Shown here: in pieces, positions 56,269 to 64,000 of the stretch | Layout: each line of letters opens with the position of its first letter | Numbering within the stretch: the stretch's first letter is position 1 | Translations under genes and position numbers: made by a program | The notes under the pieces: generated by a model | Database searches by the model: none | What the model was told of the DNA's origin: nothing | The model's input: the letters and a program-made list of their open reading frames with translations, nothing else | NCBI RefSeq assembly: GCF_013282805.1 | Contig: NZ_CP054038.1 | Span: 496,001 to 560,000, forward strand | Length of the DNA stretch: 64,000 bases | DNA from: Microbacterium hominis | GTDB taxonomy: Bacteria; Actinomycetota; Actinomycetes; Actinomycetales; Microbacteriaceae | Direction: 5' to 3'

Positions 56269-57714
56269 ATGATCGACACACGCGCCGACGAGGCCCCGCC
56301 CGTCGACCCCGGCTTCGTCGACACGGCGACCCGGCCCGAGACCCGCGGTATCGAGCTCATCTCCGACGCCGAGCGACACGGGCGCCCGCGCGACCTCTTC
56401 TTCATCTGGGCGGCGCCGGGGGTCAGCATCCTGAACCTCACGATCGGCGCCACGCTCATCCTGCTCGGCCTCGAGATCTGGCAGGCCGCCGCCGTGATCC
56501 TCGCGGCGTCGGTGCTGTGGATCTTCCCCGGCCTCATCGCCGCGGCCGGTCCGGCGGCCGGCACCTCGGGCTCGGTGATCACCCGCGCCATGTACGGCAT
56601 CGTCGGCAACAAGCTCTTCGTCGCCTTCGTGGGCTGGTTCATCGGGGCGGTGTTCCTGTCGCTCACGTGGCTGGCGTCGTCGTTCATGGGCGCCGATCTG
56701 CTTCGGCGGATGGGAATGGATGCCGGGGTGTGGGTGCCCATCGGCGTGACCCTGGTCATCTCCGCGATCACCGTGGTCGTCGCGGTGTTCGGACACGGGT
56801 TGATCCTGCGGGTGTACCCGCTGCTCGCCGGGGCGCTGTTCGTGATCTTCCTGCTGGTCGCGGCGTTCATCCTGCCCTCGGTGGACTGGCAGTACCGGGC
56901 GGCCGAGCCGCTCGAGGGCGTGGCGCTGTGGTCTGCCGTGACGATCGGGTTCACGATCCTGGCATCCAGCCCGCTGTCGTTCATCAACAGCCCCGACATC
57001 GCCCGGTACCTGCCGCGCAGTGCGAAGCGCTCGCACATCGCGGCGGCGACGGCGCTCGGCGGGGCGGTCCCCGCGGTGGTCTTCACGTTCGTCGGCGCGC
57101 TGCTGGCCACGGCGCTGACGCCGGATGCGATCGCCGCGGGAATCGAGCTCGCGCTTCTCGACCTGCTGCCCGCGTGGCTCGGGCCGGTGCTCGTGCTCGG
57201 CGTCGTGATCAACACCATCGCCCTGAACGCGATGACGGCCTACACCTCGAGCATGTCGCTCCAGGCGATCGGGCTGCCGCTGCGGCGCATCCCGGCGACG
57301 ATCATCGTGGGCGTCGTCGGAACGGCGCTCACCATCTACCTCGTGATGTCGACCAGCCTGCTCGACGCGGTGAACCTCATGCTGCAGTTCCTCGTGGTCG
57401 TCTCGGGTCCGGCGATCGTGATCTTCGCCGTCGACCAGTTCCGCCGGCGCAACGACTACGACGGTCTCGACCTGTTCGACGACCGCCGCGGCGGACGCTT
57501 CTGGTTCACCGGCGGGTGGAGCGTGCCCGGCATCGCCGCCCTGCTGCTCGGCGGCAGCGCCACCGCGCTGTGCCTGGCGACCGAGGCGTGGGCGGGACCC
57601 ATCGCCGAGGCGACGGGGTACATCGACCTGTCGGTTCCGGTGGGCATGATCGTCGCGGGGCTCGCCTACGCCGGGCTCAAGCGCACCGCACTCGGGAAGG
57701 AGACCCGCGCATGA
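56269..57714 (+). CDS. NCS1 family nucleobase/hydantoin-type permease
   Basis: 481 residues; CCGGAGGACCC precedes the ATG. Twelve transmembrane segments are expected. NCS1 motifs: FFIWAAPGVSILNLTIGATL in the first helix, GTSGSVITRAMYGIVGN, SPLSFINSPDIARYLP and VINTIALNAMTAYTSSMSLQAIG. It imports purines, pyrimidines, hydantoins or similar nitrogen heterocycles by cation symport. It overlaps the amidohydrolase gene by 4 nt, so the imported compound is probably hydrolysed by that enzyme. Confidence 0.9.
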   Translation: MIDTRADEAPPVDPGFVDTATRPETRGIELISDAERHGRPRDLFFIWAAPGVSILNLTIGATLILLGLEIWQAAAVILAASVLWIFPGLIAAAGPAAGTSGSVITRAMYGIVGNKLFVAFVGWFIGAVFLSLTWLASSFMGADLLRRMGMDAGVWVPIGVTLVISAITVVVAVFGHGLILRVYPLLAGALFVIFLLVAAFILPSVDWQYRAAEPLEGVALWSAVTIGFTILASSPLSFINSPDIARYLPRSAKRSHIAAATALGGAVPAVVFTFVGALLATALTPDAIAAGIELALLDLLPAWLGPVLVLGVVINTIALNAMTAYTSSMSLQAIGLPLRRIPATIIVGVVGTALTIYLVMSTSLLDAVNLMLQFLVVVSGPAIVIFAVDQFRRRNDYDGLDLFDDRRGGRFWFTGGWSVPGIAALLLGGSATALCLATEAWAGPIAEATGYIDLSVPVGMIVAGLAYAGLKRTALGKETRA

Positions 57715-59315
57715 CCGACCTGTACACGCACGCACGCATCTTCACCGCCGACAGGCGCCGCTGGGCGGACGCCCTCGTCGTCGCGGACGGCCTCATCGTC
57801 TACGTGGGCGACGAGACCACGGCGCGTCGCATCGCGGGCGCCGATGCGCGGGAGGTCGCGCTCGACGGCGCTCTGGTGCTCCCGGGATTCGTCGACGGTC
57901 ACGCGCACGTCGTCGGCACCGGCGAGGCCGCACAGCAGGTCGACCTGTGGGGCGCCGATTCGCCGGGCGAGATCCAGCGCCGGATCGGCGCGGCCGCCGC
58001 GCTGCAGCCCGACGCGCCGCGGATCCGCGCGCACGGCTGGCAGCACGGCGCCGTCGGCGGCGCGCCCACGCGTGAGCTGCTCGACGCGGTCGTCGGCGAC
58101 CGGCCCGTCTACGCGATGGCGTACGACTTCCACTCGATCTGGCTCAACAGCGCCGCCCTCGCCGAGCTCGGCGTCGACGCCGACACCGTCGCGCCCGCGG
58201 GCGGGACGATCCATCGGGATGCCGCGGGGCAGCCGACGGGCGTGATCGACGAGGTCGCGATGGAGGACCTCGTACTGTCGGTCATCGACGGCTGGGTCAC
58301 CGACGACGACCGCGACGCGGCGCTCGCCGCCGCGCAGCGCGGCTACCGCGAGACCGGCGTCACCGCGGCGACCGACATGGCGCTGAGCGCGCCGGAGCTC
58401 GACGCGATGGCGCGGGCCGAGGCCGCCGGCACCCTCACGACCCGCATCGTCGGGCACTGGCGGCTGTTCCCCGCCGTCGACGCGGCGGCGAATCTCGCCA
58501 ATGTCGCGCACGCCGCGGAGCTGGCCCGTCGCCATCGCTCGGACCGCCTGCGCGTGACCGGCATCAAGGTCATGGTCGACGGCACGGTCGACGGCTGCAC
58601 CGCGGTGCTCGGCCGTCCGTACGCGAATGGGTCCAATGCCGAGCCGATCTGGAGCCTCGATGAGCTGGCGCCGGTGGTGACCGCAGCCGATGCGGCCGGG
58701 CTCCAGGTCGCGATGCACGCGATCGGCGACGAGGCCGTGCGCATCGCCATCGGCGCGGTCGAGGCGGCGATCGCCGCGAACGGCCCCCGCGAGCGACGTC
58801 ACCGCATCGAGCATCTCGAGGTGGTCGAGCGGGCGGACATCGATCGCCTCGCCGCCCTCGGCATCACGGCGAGCATGCAGCCGGTGCACTCCGATCCGGC
58901 GATCGAGGCCAACTGGAAGGCCATGCTCGGAGACGAGCGCGCCGAGCGCGGCTGGCCGTTCCCCGAGATGGTGGATGCCGGGGCCACGCTGGTCTTCGGC
59001 ACCGATTCGCCCACCTCGCCGCACGCGCCGCTGCCGAACATGTTCATCGCCGCGACGCGCCGGTCGGCCCTGCAGCCGGCGCTGCCGCCGAACGTGCCGC
59101 AGTTCGCGGTGCCGCTGGAGGACGCCGTCGAGCACGCCACGCGCGACGCCGCCTGGGCGTGCCGCGCCGACGGCCGCTTCGGGCGCCTCGCTGCCGGTCT
59201 CGCCGCCGACTTCATCGTGCTCGATCGCGACATCTTCGCCGTGCCGCGCGACGAACTGCTCGAGGCGCGCGTGGTGCGCACCGTCGTCGGGGGCGAGACC
59301 GTCTACGAGGGCTGA
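57711..59315 (+). CDS. YtcJ-like amidohydrolase
   Basis: 534 residues. Amidohydrolase superfamily, YtcJ/Amidohydro_3 type: LVLPGFVDGHAHVVGTG (metal-binding HxH), VTGIKVMVDGTVDGCTAVL (region of the bridging lysine), VAMHAIGDEAVRIA, RHRIEHLEVV and VFGTDSPTSPHAPL (catalytic Asp). It cleaves an amide, imide or similar bond in the cytoplasm. Its substrate is probably what the coupled NCS1 permease imports. Its last 13 nt overlap the convergent tetR gene. Confidence 0.9.
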   Translation: MTDLYTHARIFTADRRRWADALVVADGLIVYVGDETTARRIAGADAREVALDGALVLPGFVDGHAHVVGTGEAAQQVDLWGADSPGEIQRRIGAAAALQPDAPRIRAHGWQHGAVGGAPTRELLDAVVGDRPVYAMAYDFHSIWLNSAALAELGVDADTVAPAGGTIHRDAAGQPTGVIDEVAMEDLVLSVIDGWVTDDDRDAALAAAQRGYRETGVTAATDMALSAPELDAMARAEAAGTLTTRIVGHWRLFPAVDAAANLANVAHAAELARRHRSDRLRVTGIKVMVDGTVDGCTAVLGRPYANGSNAEPIWSLDELAPVVTAADAAGLQVAMHAIGDEAVRIAIGAVEAAIAANGPRERRHRIEHLEVVERADIDRLAALGITASMQPVHSDPAIEANWKAMLGDERAERGWPFPEMVDAGATLVFGTDSPTSPHAPLPNMFIAATRRSALQPALPPNVPQFAVPLEDAVEHATRDAAWACRADGRFGRLAAGLAADFIVLDRDIFAVPRDELLEARVVRTVVGGETVYEG

Positions 59316-59911
59316 TCGTCTGCGGCGGTGATCCCCAGCGCATCCAGCAGATACGCGATGTGGGCGGTCATGTCGAGCGACGGGTCGTAGGACCACTGCG
59401 CCTGGAGGCCTTCCATGGCGGCGATGAGCAGCGTTGCAGCCCGCTCGGCATCGAGGGATGCCGGAACGCGCCCGTGTGCGCGCAGCTCGGTCAGGGCATC
59501 CGCGGAGATCTCGCGCGACGCCTCATACCGCTGTGCGAAGAAGACGTGCGCCGGATGGGCGGGCTCGGAGGCGTCCACGCTGAGCCGCAGGCCGAGCTGC
59601 AGGAGGCCCGGGGCCTGCGCCAGCGCGTCGGTCGCGTCGAGCACGCGCCGGCGGTAGTCCGATGCGATCCGGTGCGGGTCGGTTCCGATCTGGACGGTCA
59701 GCTGCTGGTCGCGGTGGCGGAGGATCTCGAGGAACAGCCGGTCCTTCGAGCCGAAGTAGTGCAGAAGTCCGTTCTGGCTGAGGCCGACGGCGTCGGCGAG
59801 CTCCTTGACGGTCGCGTTCGAGTAGCCGTTGCGCTCGATGACCTCCACCGCGGTGTCGAGGATCTCGGCGCGTTTGGCGACGCCCTTCTTGTACGGACCG
59901 CGTGCTGCCAT
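59303..59911 (-). CDS. TetR family regulator
   Basis: 202 residues from ATG 59911. The helix-turn-helix (about 15-60) reads VKELADAVGLSQNGLLHYFGSKDRLF. The ligand domain is of ordinary length. It is divergent from the MFS/hydrolase operon, which it probably regulates. An imperfect inverted repeat in the intergenic space is a possible operator. Confidence 0.9.
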   Translation of the reverse strand: MAARGPYKKGVAKRAEILDTAVEVIERNGYSNATVKELADAVGLSQNGLLHYFGSKDRLFLEILRHRDQQLTVQIGTDPHRIASDYRRRVLDATDALAQAPGLLQLGLRLSVDASEPAHPAHVFFAQRYEASREISADALTELRAHGRVPASLDAERAATLLIAAMEGLQAQWSYDPSLDMTAHIAYLLDALGITAADDQPS

Positions 59912-59949
59912 AACCGGGAGTGTAGGCGGGATTCGCGTCGAGGGCGATG

Positions 59950-59971
59950 AAACCAGTGCGGTATGAGGTTT
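59950..59971. promoter_or_regulatory. Possible TetR operator before the MFS operon
   Basis: AAACC (59950-59954) and GGTTT (59967-59971) form an inverted repeat with a 12-nt spacer, in an AT-richer patch 39 nt upstream of the tetR start. Short arms make this a weak call. Confidence 0.4.
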
Positions 59972-60079
59972 TGTTGCGGACTGTGAATGCCGCATGGCAT
60001 GCTGATTTCAGCCGACCGGGGCGCTCGCCACAACAACGCCGTTGATCCGTGTCGGGCATCACCGTCGATGGGAGCTCGC

Positions 60080-61525
60080 ATGAGCACAACCGAAACCCCC
60101 CGGCCCGGGGTCGCAGCGAAGGGCGAGGTGGTCGTCGATCCGGCTGAGCCGGGCACGTCCACGGTCCTGATCAAGGGGCTGCGCTCGCGCCGCTATCTCA
60201 CCTGGTTCACGATCGTCACGATCGCCTCCACGGCGATCTGGGGCGCCACCTCGATTCTGCTCGCCAATCAGGTGCAGATGCTCGAGTTCGGCAACTGGTT
60301 CAGCGGGGCCGATGCCGACGTGGACCTGCAGCAGCTGACGCTGCTGAAGCAGCAGATCGACTCGGGCCTGGCGACGGCGACGCCCGAGCAGACGCGGCAG
60401 CTCGAGATCCTCGCCGGCTTCGACTCGGCACGCGCCCAGTCGCTGTCGGTCATCGCGTCGGTCGGTGTCGTGCTGACGATGCTCATCCAGCCCCTCGTGG
60501 GCGTCGCATCCGATCGCACGCGCACGCGCTGGGGTCGGCGCGCGCCCTGGATCCTCTTCGGCACGCTCGCGGGCGCGGCGCTGCTGGTCGCCGTGCGCTT
60601 CGCGCCCTCGGTCGCCATCCTCGCGGTCGTCTGGATGCTGGCGCAGGCCGTCATCAACTCGGGGATCGGCCCGCTCAACGCCACCGTGGCAGACCGCATG
60701 CCGGAGAATCGACGCGGCACGGCGTCGGCTCTCGGCGGGTTCGGCAACTTCTTCGGGGGTGTCGTCGGCGGCGTGTCGGCCGGCGCACTGTTCGCCGTGC
60801 TCGGGCTCGACATCTACTTCGTGATCGCCGCGTTCCTCGCCTTCGCGGGGGTGATGTTCGTGATCTTCGCCCGCGACGACTCCTCGAAGGACCTCGCCGT
60901 CGAGCCGTTCCATTGGCGCTCGTTCCTCGTCGGCTTCACGATCGCGCTGCGCTCCCGCAACTTCCGGTGGGTGTGGGTCGCGCGCATCCTCCTCACCTTC
61001 GGCTACGCCGTCTCGACGGCGCTGTCGCTGTACATGATGCAGAGCTACGTGCGCCCCGCGCTCAGCGCGATCGAGGCCACGCAGATGGCGGCCCTGCTCG
61101 CCCTCGTGGGGGTGCCCTTCCTGATCACCGCGGTGCTGGTGGCGGGCAAGCTCTCCGACAAGCTCCAGCAGCGCCGCTCGTTCGTGATCTTCTCGTCGCT
61201 GCTCATGGCGCTGTCCATGACGATCCCGATCATCTCGCCGACCCTGCCCGCCCTCTTCATCCAGGCGGTCGTCGCCGGCATCGCCTTCGGCACCTACCTC
61301 CCGGTCGACCAGGCCCTGTTCATCGATGTCCTCCCGGACCAGAAGGCGGCCGGCCGCGACCTCGGCGTGGCCGCGATGGGCAGCAACCTCGGACAGGCCC
61401 TCGGGCCGGTCATCGCCGGCGCGATCGTGGCGATCACCGGGGGCTACCTCGGTGTGTGGGTCGCCGCCTTCGTGCTCGTGCTGCTGGCAGGCATCCTCAT
61501 CTTCCCTCTGAAGGGCATCAAGTGA
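60080..61525 (+). CDS. MFS transporter, glycoside-cation symporter-like
   Basis: 481 residues from ATG 60080 (GGGAGCTCGC upstream). Twelve transmembrane segments; the conserved loop VGVASDRTRTRWGRRAPW is typical of GPH/SLC45-type sugar symporters within the major facilitator superfamily. An unusual feature is a polar, Gln/Leu-rich insertion of about 55 residues after the first helix (about 73-125). It is coupled by a GTGA overlap to the large hydrolase, suggesting import of that enzyme's substrate or product. Confidence 0.88.
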   Translation: MSTTETPRPGVAAKGEVVVDPAEPGTSTVLIKGLRSRRYLTWFTIVTIASTAIWGATSILLANQVQMLEFGNWFSGADADVDLQQLTLLKQQIDSGLATATPEQTRQLEILAGFDSARAQSLSVIASVGVVLTMLIQPLVGVASDRTRTRWGRRAPWILFGTLAGAALLVAVRFAPSVAILAVVWMLAQAVINSGIGPLNATVADRMPENRRGTASALGGFGNFFGGVVGGVSAGALFAVLGLDIYFVIAAFLAFAGVMFVIFARDDSSKDLAVEPFHWRSFLVGFTIALRSRNFRWVWVARILLTFGYAVSTALSLYMMQSYVRPALSAIEATQMAALLALVGVPFLITAVLVAGKLSDKLQQRRSFVIFSSLLMALSMTIPIISPTLPALFIQAVVAGIAFGTYLPVDQALFIDVLPDQKAAGRDLGVAAMGSNLGQALGPVIAGAIVAITGGYLGVWVAAFVLVLLAGILIFPLKGIK

Positions 61526-63567
61526 CCTCCGACCTGTCTACGACCACGCTCGTCGAGCGCTTCGCCGGCGCCTCGCCGCTCGCGGAGCATCCCGACCTCG
61601 GCGCACCGTTCATCGACGTCGACGAATGGCGGGAGCTGCCCGCGCCGCACCGCTACGTGCACGGCGGATTCGTCGGAAGCGGCATCCTGTTCTCCTTCCA
61701 TTTCCCGCCGGCAGACGCCTACGAGGGGCGGTTCTTCCAATACATCACACCGGTACCTGAGAGCGAGAGGACGAGCCAGGCGGTCACCGGTGAGGACGAC
61801 CGCATCGGGTCGACCCTCGCCGCCGGGGCGTACTTCATCGAGACCAACGGGGGCGGGGCGGCGGCGGCCGATCCCTTCTCGGGCGTGGATCCGACCATCG
61901 GCGCGTTCCGTGCCAACGCCGCGACGGCGATCTTCTCGCGCCAGATCGCGGAGGCGATCTACGGCGCGGGTCGCCCGTTCGGCTACTCGTTCGGCGGCAG
62001 CGGCGGCGCCTACCGCACGATCGGCGGACTCGAGAACACGGAGGGCGTGTGGGACGGCGCGGTGCCCTTCGTGCTCGGCTCTCCCATGGCCATCCCGAAC
62101 TGCTTCACCCCTCGCATCCATGCCCTCCGTGTGATCGGCGACAGCCTCGACGATGTCGTGGATGCGATGGATGCCGGTGGCAGCGGCGACCCGTATGCGA
62201 CGCTCTCCGCAGAGCAGGCCGAAGCGCTGCGGGAGGTGACCGGCATGGGCTTCCCGCTGCGCTCGTGGTACGGACACCGCTCGATGGGGATGCACGCGCT
62301 CGCCGTGCTCTATCCGGGCGTGCGGGCCATGGATCCGACGTACTTCGACGACTTCTGGACGGTGCCGGGCTACCTCGGTGCCGATGCGGCCTCCTCGGTG
62401 CACCGCGACCGCGTCGTGCTCGACACAGCGATCGCGGAGCTGCTCACCGTCGCCGACCTCGTGGCGGCGGGCGTCGACATCATGACGCTCCCCGGTGCCT
62501 CGACCGGCAATGCCGATGATTCCTGGCAGGGCCGCGACACCGCCGCCGTGGTGGGCGTGCGCCTGGCCGCGGAACCCGATCGCGACCCGGCCTTCGCCGA
62601 GCTCGTCGTCGCCACAGGGGGTGCCGCGGGCGCGCGGATCGTGCTGCTGCAGACCATCGGGGATGTCGCGGTGTTCGGCCCCGCCGACCCGCGCGTGCTC
62701 GGCGGCCTTGCCGCGGGCGATGCCGTCACGCTCGACAACTCCGGCTTCCTCGCAATCCAGACCTATCACCGTCACCAGGTGCCGGGGCCCGAGTACACGG
62801 TGTGGGACCAGTTCCGCGACGAATCGGGTGCGCCCCGGTACCCGCAGCGGCCGCTGCTCGTGGGGCCGGTCTTCGCGGCTGGGGCTGCGGGCACGGTGCC
62901 GACGGGCCGGTTCCACGGCAAGATGATCCTCGTCGAGTCGCTCATGGATAGGGAGGCCTACCCGTGGCAGGCCGACTGGTATCGCCGCGAGGCCGCGGCG
63001 TTCCACGGCGACGCCCTCGGCGACCGATTCCGGCTGTGGATGACCGACCGGGCGCTCCACTCCGACACGGACGTGCGCGATCACCCCGACCAGACGATCA
63101 ACTACGGCGGCATGCTGCAGCAGGCCCTTCGCGACCTCGCGGCGTGGGTCGAGCGCGGCGTCGAGCCCCCGGCGCACTCGGCTTACCAGATCGAGGGCGG
63201 TCAGGTGAGCGTGTCGGGTGTCGCCTCCGAGCGCGGCGGCATCCAGCCCACCGTGACTCTGACGGCCGACGGTGCGGGTCGCGTCGAGGTGGGCGTGCGG
63301 GAAGACGTCGTGCTGCGCGCCGAAGCCGAGACTCCAGGATCGGGTGAGGTCGTCAGCTTCGAATGGGACCTCGACGCCGACGGCCGCTACGACACGATGT
63401 CGCCCGTTGCTCCCGCCCGGTCGGCGTTCGAGGAGCGCACCGTCTCGTTCGCCGAACCAGGCACCCATTTCGTCACGGTTCGGGTGGTTGCGCAGCGTGC
63501 GGTCGCCCAGGGCACGCCCTACGCGCGTCTCTACAATCTGGCGCGCGTGCGGGTCGTCGTCGCGTAG
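61522..63567 (+). CDS. Large hydrolase-like protein with C-terminal PKD domain, function unknown
   Basis: 681 residues from GTG 61522, overlapping the transporter stop. Residues about 1-560 resemble an alpha/beta hydrolase: PFGYSFGGSGGAYRT has a G-x-S-x-G nucleophile elbow, and GKMILVESLMDREAYPWQADWYRR could supply the acid region. Residues about 585-680 are a PKD-like Ig fold (VVSFEWDLDADGRYD). No signal peptide or membrane segment is seen, which is odd since PKD domains are usually extracellular. Possible esterase or peptidase acting on the compound moved by the MFS protein. The family was not recognised. Confidence 0.7.
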   Translation: MTSDLSTTTLVERFAGASPLAEHPDLGAPFIDVDEWRELPAPHRYVHGGFVGSGILFSFHFPPADAYEGRFFQYITPVPESERTSQAVTGEDDRIGSTLAAGAYFIETNGGGAAAADPFSGVDPTIGAFRANAATAIFSRQIAEAIYGAGRPFGYSFGGSGGAYRTIGGLENTEGVWDGAVPFVLGSPMAIPNCFTPRIHALRVIGDSLDDVVDAMDAGGSGDPYATLSAEQAEALREVTGMGFPLRSWYGHRSMGMHALAVLYPGVRAMDPTYFDDFWTVPGYLGADAASSVHRDRVVLDTAIAELLTVADLVAAGVDIMTLPGASTGNADDSWQGRDTAAVVGVRLAAEPDRDPAFAELVVATGGAAGARIVLLQTIGDVAVFGPADPRVLGGLAAGDAVTLDNSGFLAIQTYHRHQVPGPEYTVWDQFRDESGAPRYPQRPLLVGPVFAAGAAGTVPTGRFHGKMILVESLMDREAYPWQADWYRREAAAFHGDALGDRFRLWMTDRALHSDTDVRDHPDQTINYGGMLQQALRDLAAWVERGVEPPAHSAYQIEGGQVSVSGVASERGGIQPTVTLTADGAGRVEVGVREDVVLRAEAETPGSGEVVSFEWDLDADGRYDTMSPVAPARSAFEERTVSFAEPGTHFVTVRVVAQRAVAQGTPYARLYNLARVRVVVA

Positions 63568-63580
63568 CACCGTCGAGCGT

Positions 63581-63617
63581 CGACCGGCGGTACCGCCCTG
63601 GGCGGTGCCGCCGGTCG
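63581..63617. terminator. Bidirectional terminator
   Basis: CGACCGGCGGTACCGCC (63581-63597) pairs with 63601-63617 (16 Watson-Crick pairs and one wobble) around a 3-nt loop, between two convergent genes. Confidence 0.88.
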
Positions 63618-63624
63618 GTGCCGC

Positions 63625-64000
63625 TCAGCGCCCGAAGCCCTTCGCGTCGGACATCGGGCCCCAGATGCCGTCGGCCGTGAGACCGTGCGCGGCCTGCCAG
63701 TTCTTCACCTTCGCCGTGGTGTCGGGTCCGTAGGCGCCGTCGGGCGTCGCGCCGACCAGGCGCTGGATGTCGGCGGTCGGCCGCTTCGTGATGTTGCGGC
63801 CGACGGGGCCGGCGGCGGGCTTGGCGGCCGGCTTCGCAGCGGGCTTGGCGACGGGCTTCGCGGCGGCCTTGGCTGCGGCCTTCGGGAATCCCTTCGCATC
63901 GGAGACCGGGCCCCAGATGCCGTCGGCGGTCAGCCCGTTCGCGGCCTGCCACGCCTTCACCTTCGCGGTCGTCGCCGGTCCGTAGATGCCGTCGGGCGTC
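63625..64000 (-). CDS. Peptidoglycan-binding protein with two PG_binding_1 repeats, 5' partial
   Basis: The frame enters from the right edge, so only the C-terminal 124 residues are visible. Two PG_binding_1-like units share the ending WQAANGLTADGIWGPVSDAKGF / WQAAHGLTADGIWGP (shown in part), each beginning TPDG-x-YGP-x-TTAKVK. They are joined by a low-complexity linker of K/A/P repeats (AAKPVAKPAAKPAAKP). Such modules anchor secreted enzymes, often amidases or lytic proteins, to the cell wall. The catalytic part lies outside the window. Confidence 0.85.
   Translation of the reverse strand, partial: TPDGIYGPATTAKVKAWQAANGLTADGIWGPVSDAKGFPKAAAKAAAKPVAKPAAKPAAKPAAGPVGRNITKRPTADIQRLVGATPDGAYGPDTTAKVKNWQAAHGLTADGIWGPMSDAKGFGR

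Noticed and set aside
1..64000. Search by eye for tRNA, rRNA, insertion sequences, phage genes and riboswitches
   Set aside because: None was recognised. Short or divergent RNA elements could be missed without a covariance-model search.

Overview
The window is chromosomal DNA from a very GC-rich actinobacterium. High GC, strong G/C preference at third positions, many GTG starts, ATGA/GTGA stop-start overlaps, -10 boxes only a few bases before start codons, and the abundant GGATGC/GCATCC word together suggest a Microbacteriaceae member, probably Microbacterium. The genus is inferred from style and gene content. No rRNA, tRNA, CRISPR array, insertion sequence or phage gene was seen. This is a catabolic accessory region built from several self-contained uptake-and-degradation islands.

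Region 1 (about 1.0-27.2 kb) is a quinate/shikimate and sugar-acid island. It holds a TIM-barrel isomerase with a Gfo/Idh/MocA dehydrogenase, a secreted ThuA protein, two tandem pairs of IclR regulators, an operon for 3-dehydroshikimate dehydratase (qsuB type, frameshifted), quinate/shikimate dehydrogenase and a TetR regulator, a TRAP transporter split into dctP and dctQM, a second Gfo/Idh/MocA enzyme with an FAD oxidoreductase, a type II 3-dehydroquinase and a secreted PQQ dehydrogenase. It ends in an overlapping operon: acylating aldehyde dehydrogenase, citryl-CoA-lyase-like enzyme, TPP enzyme and a three-domain qsuB fusion. A recurring 17-bp TGGAAC/TGGGAC element lies before most of these units and is the probable IclR operator.

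Region 2 (27.3-32.8 kb) carries housekeeping-like genes: an APH-fold kinase, a SulP anion permease divergent from a double-winged-helix MarR-type regulator, and a large lipase-like hydrolase.

Region 3 (32.9-40.8 kb) looks like a cyanophycin (multi-L-arginyl-poly-L-aspartate) scavenging system: exported cyanophycinase, an amino-acid/peptide-type ABC importer, an M20 carboxypeptidase, an RpiR regulator and a PLP decarboxylase. Three copies of a 14-bp palindrome (GTAAY-N4-GTTAS) sit in the two promoter regions and tie these genes into one candidate regulon.

Region 4 (40.9-54.0 kb) is a fructan/sucrose island: two LacI regulators, exported GH32 and GH68 enzymes, a sugar ABC importer, a PfkB fructokinase, a propeller-only intracellular clan GH-J enzyme and a second exported GH32 enzyme. 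Perfect LacI-type palindromes lie between the levansucrase and lacI genes.

Region 5 (54.0-64.0 kb) contains a PAP2 phosphatase, a DUF1206 membrane protein, a TetR-controlled NCS1 permease plus amidohydrolase, a TetR-controlled MFS transporter plus a large PKD-containing hydrolase of unknown function, and the end of a peptidoglycan-binding protein.
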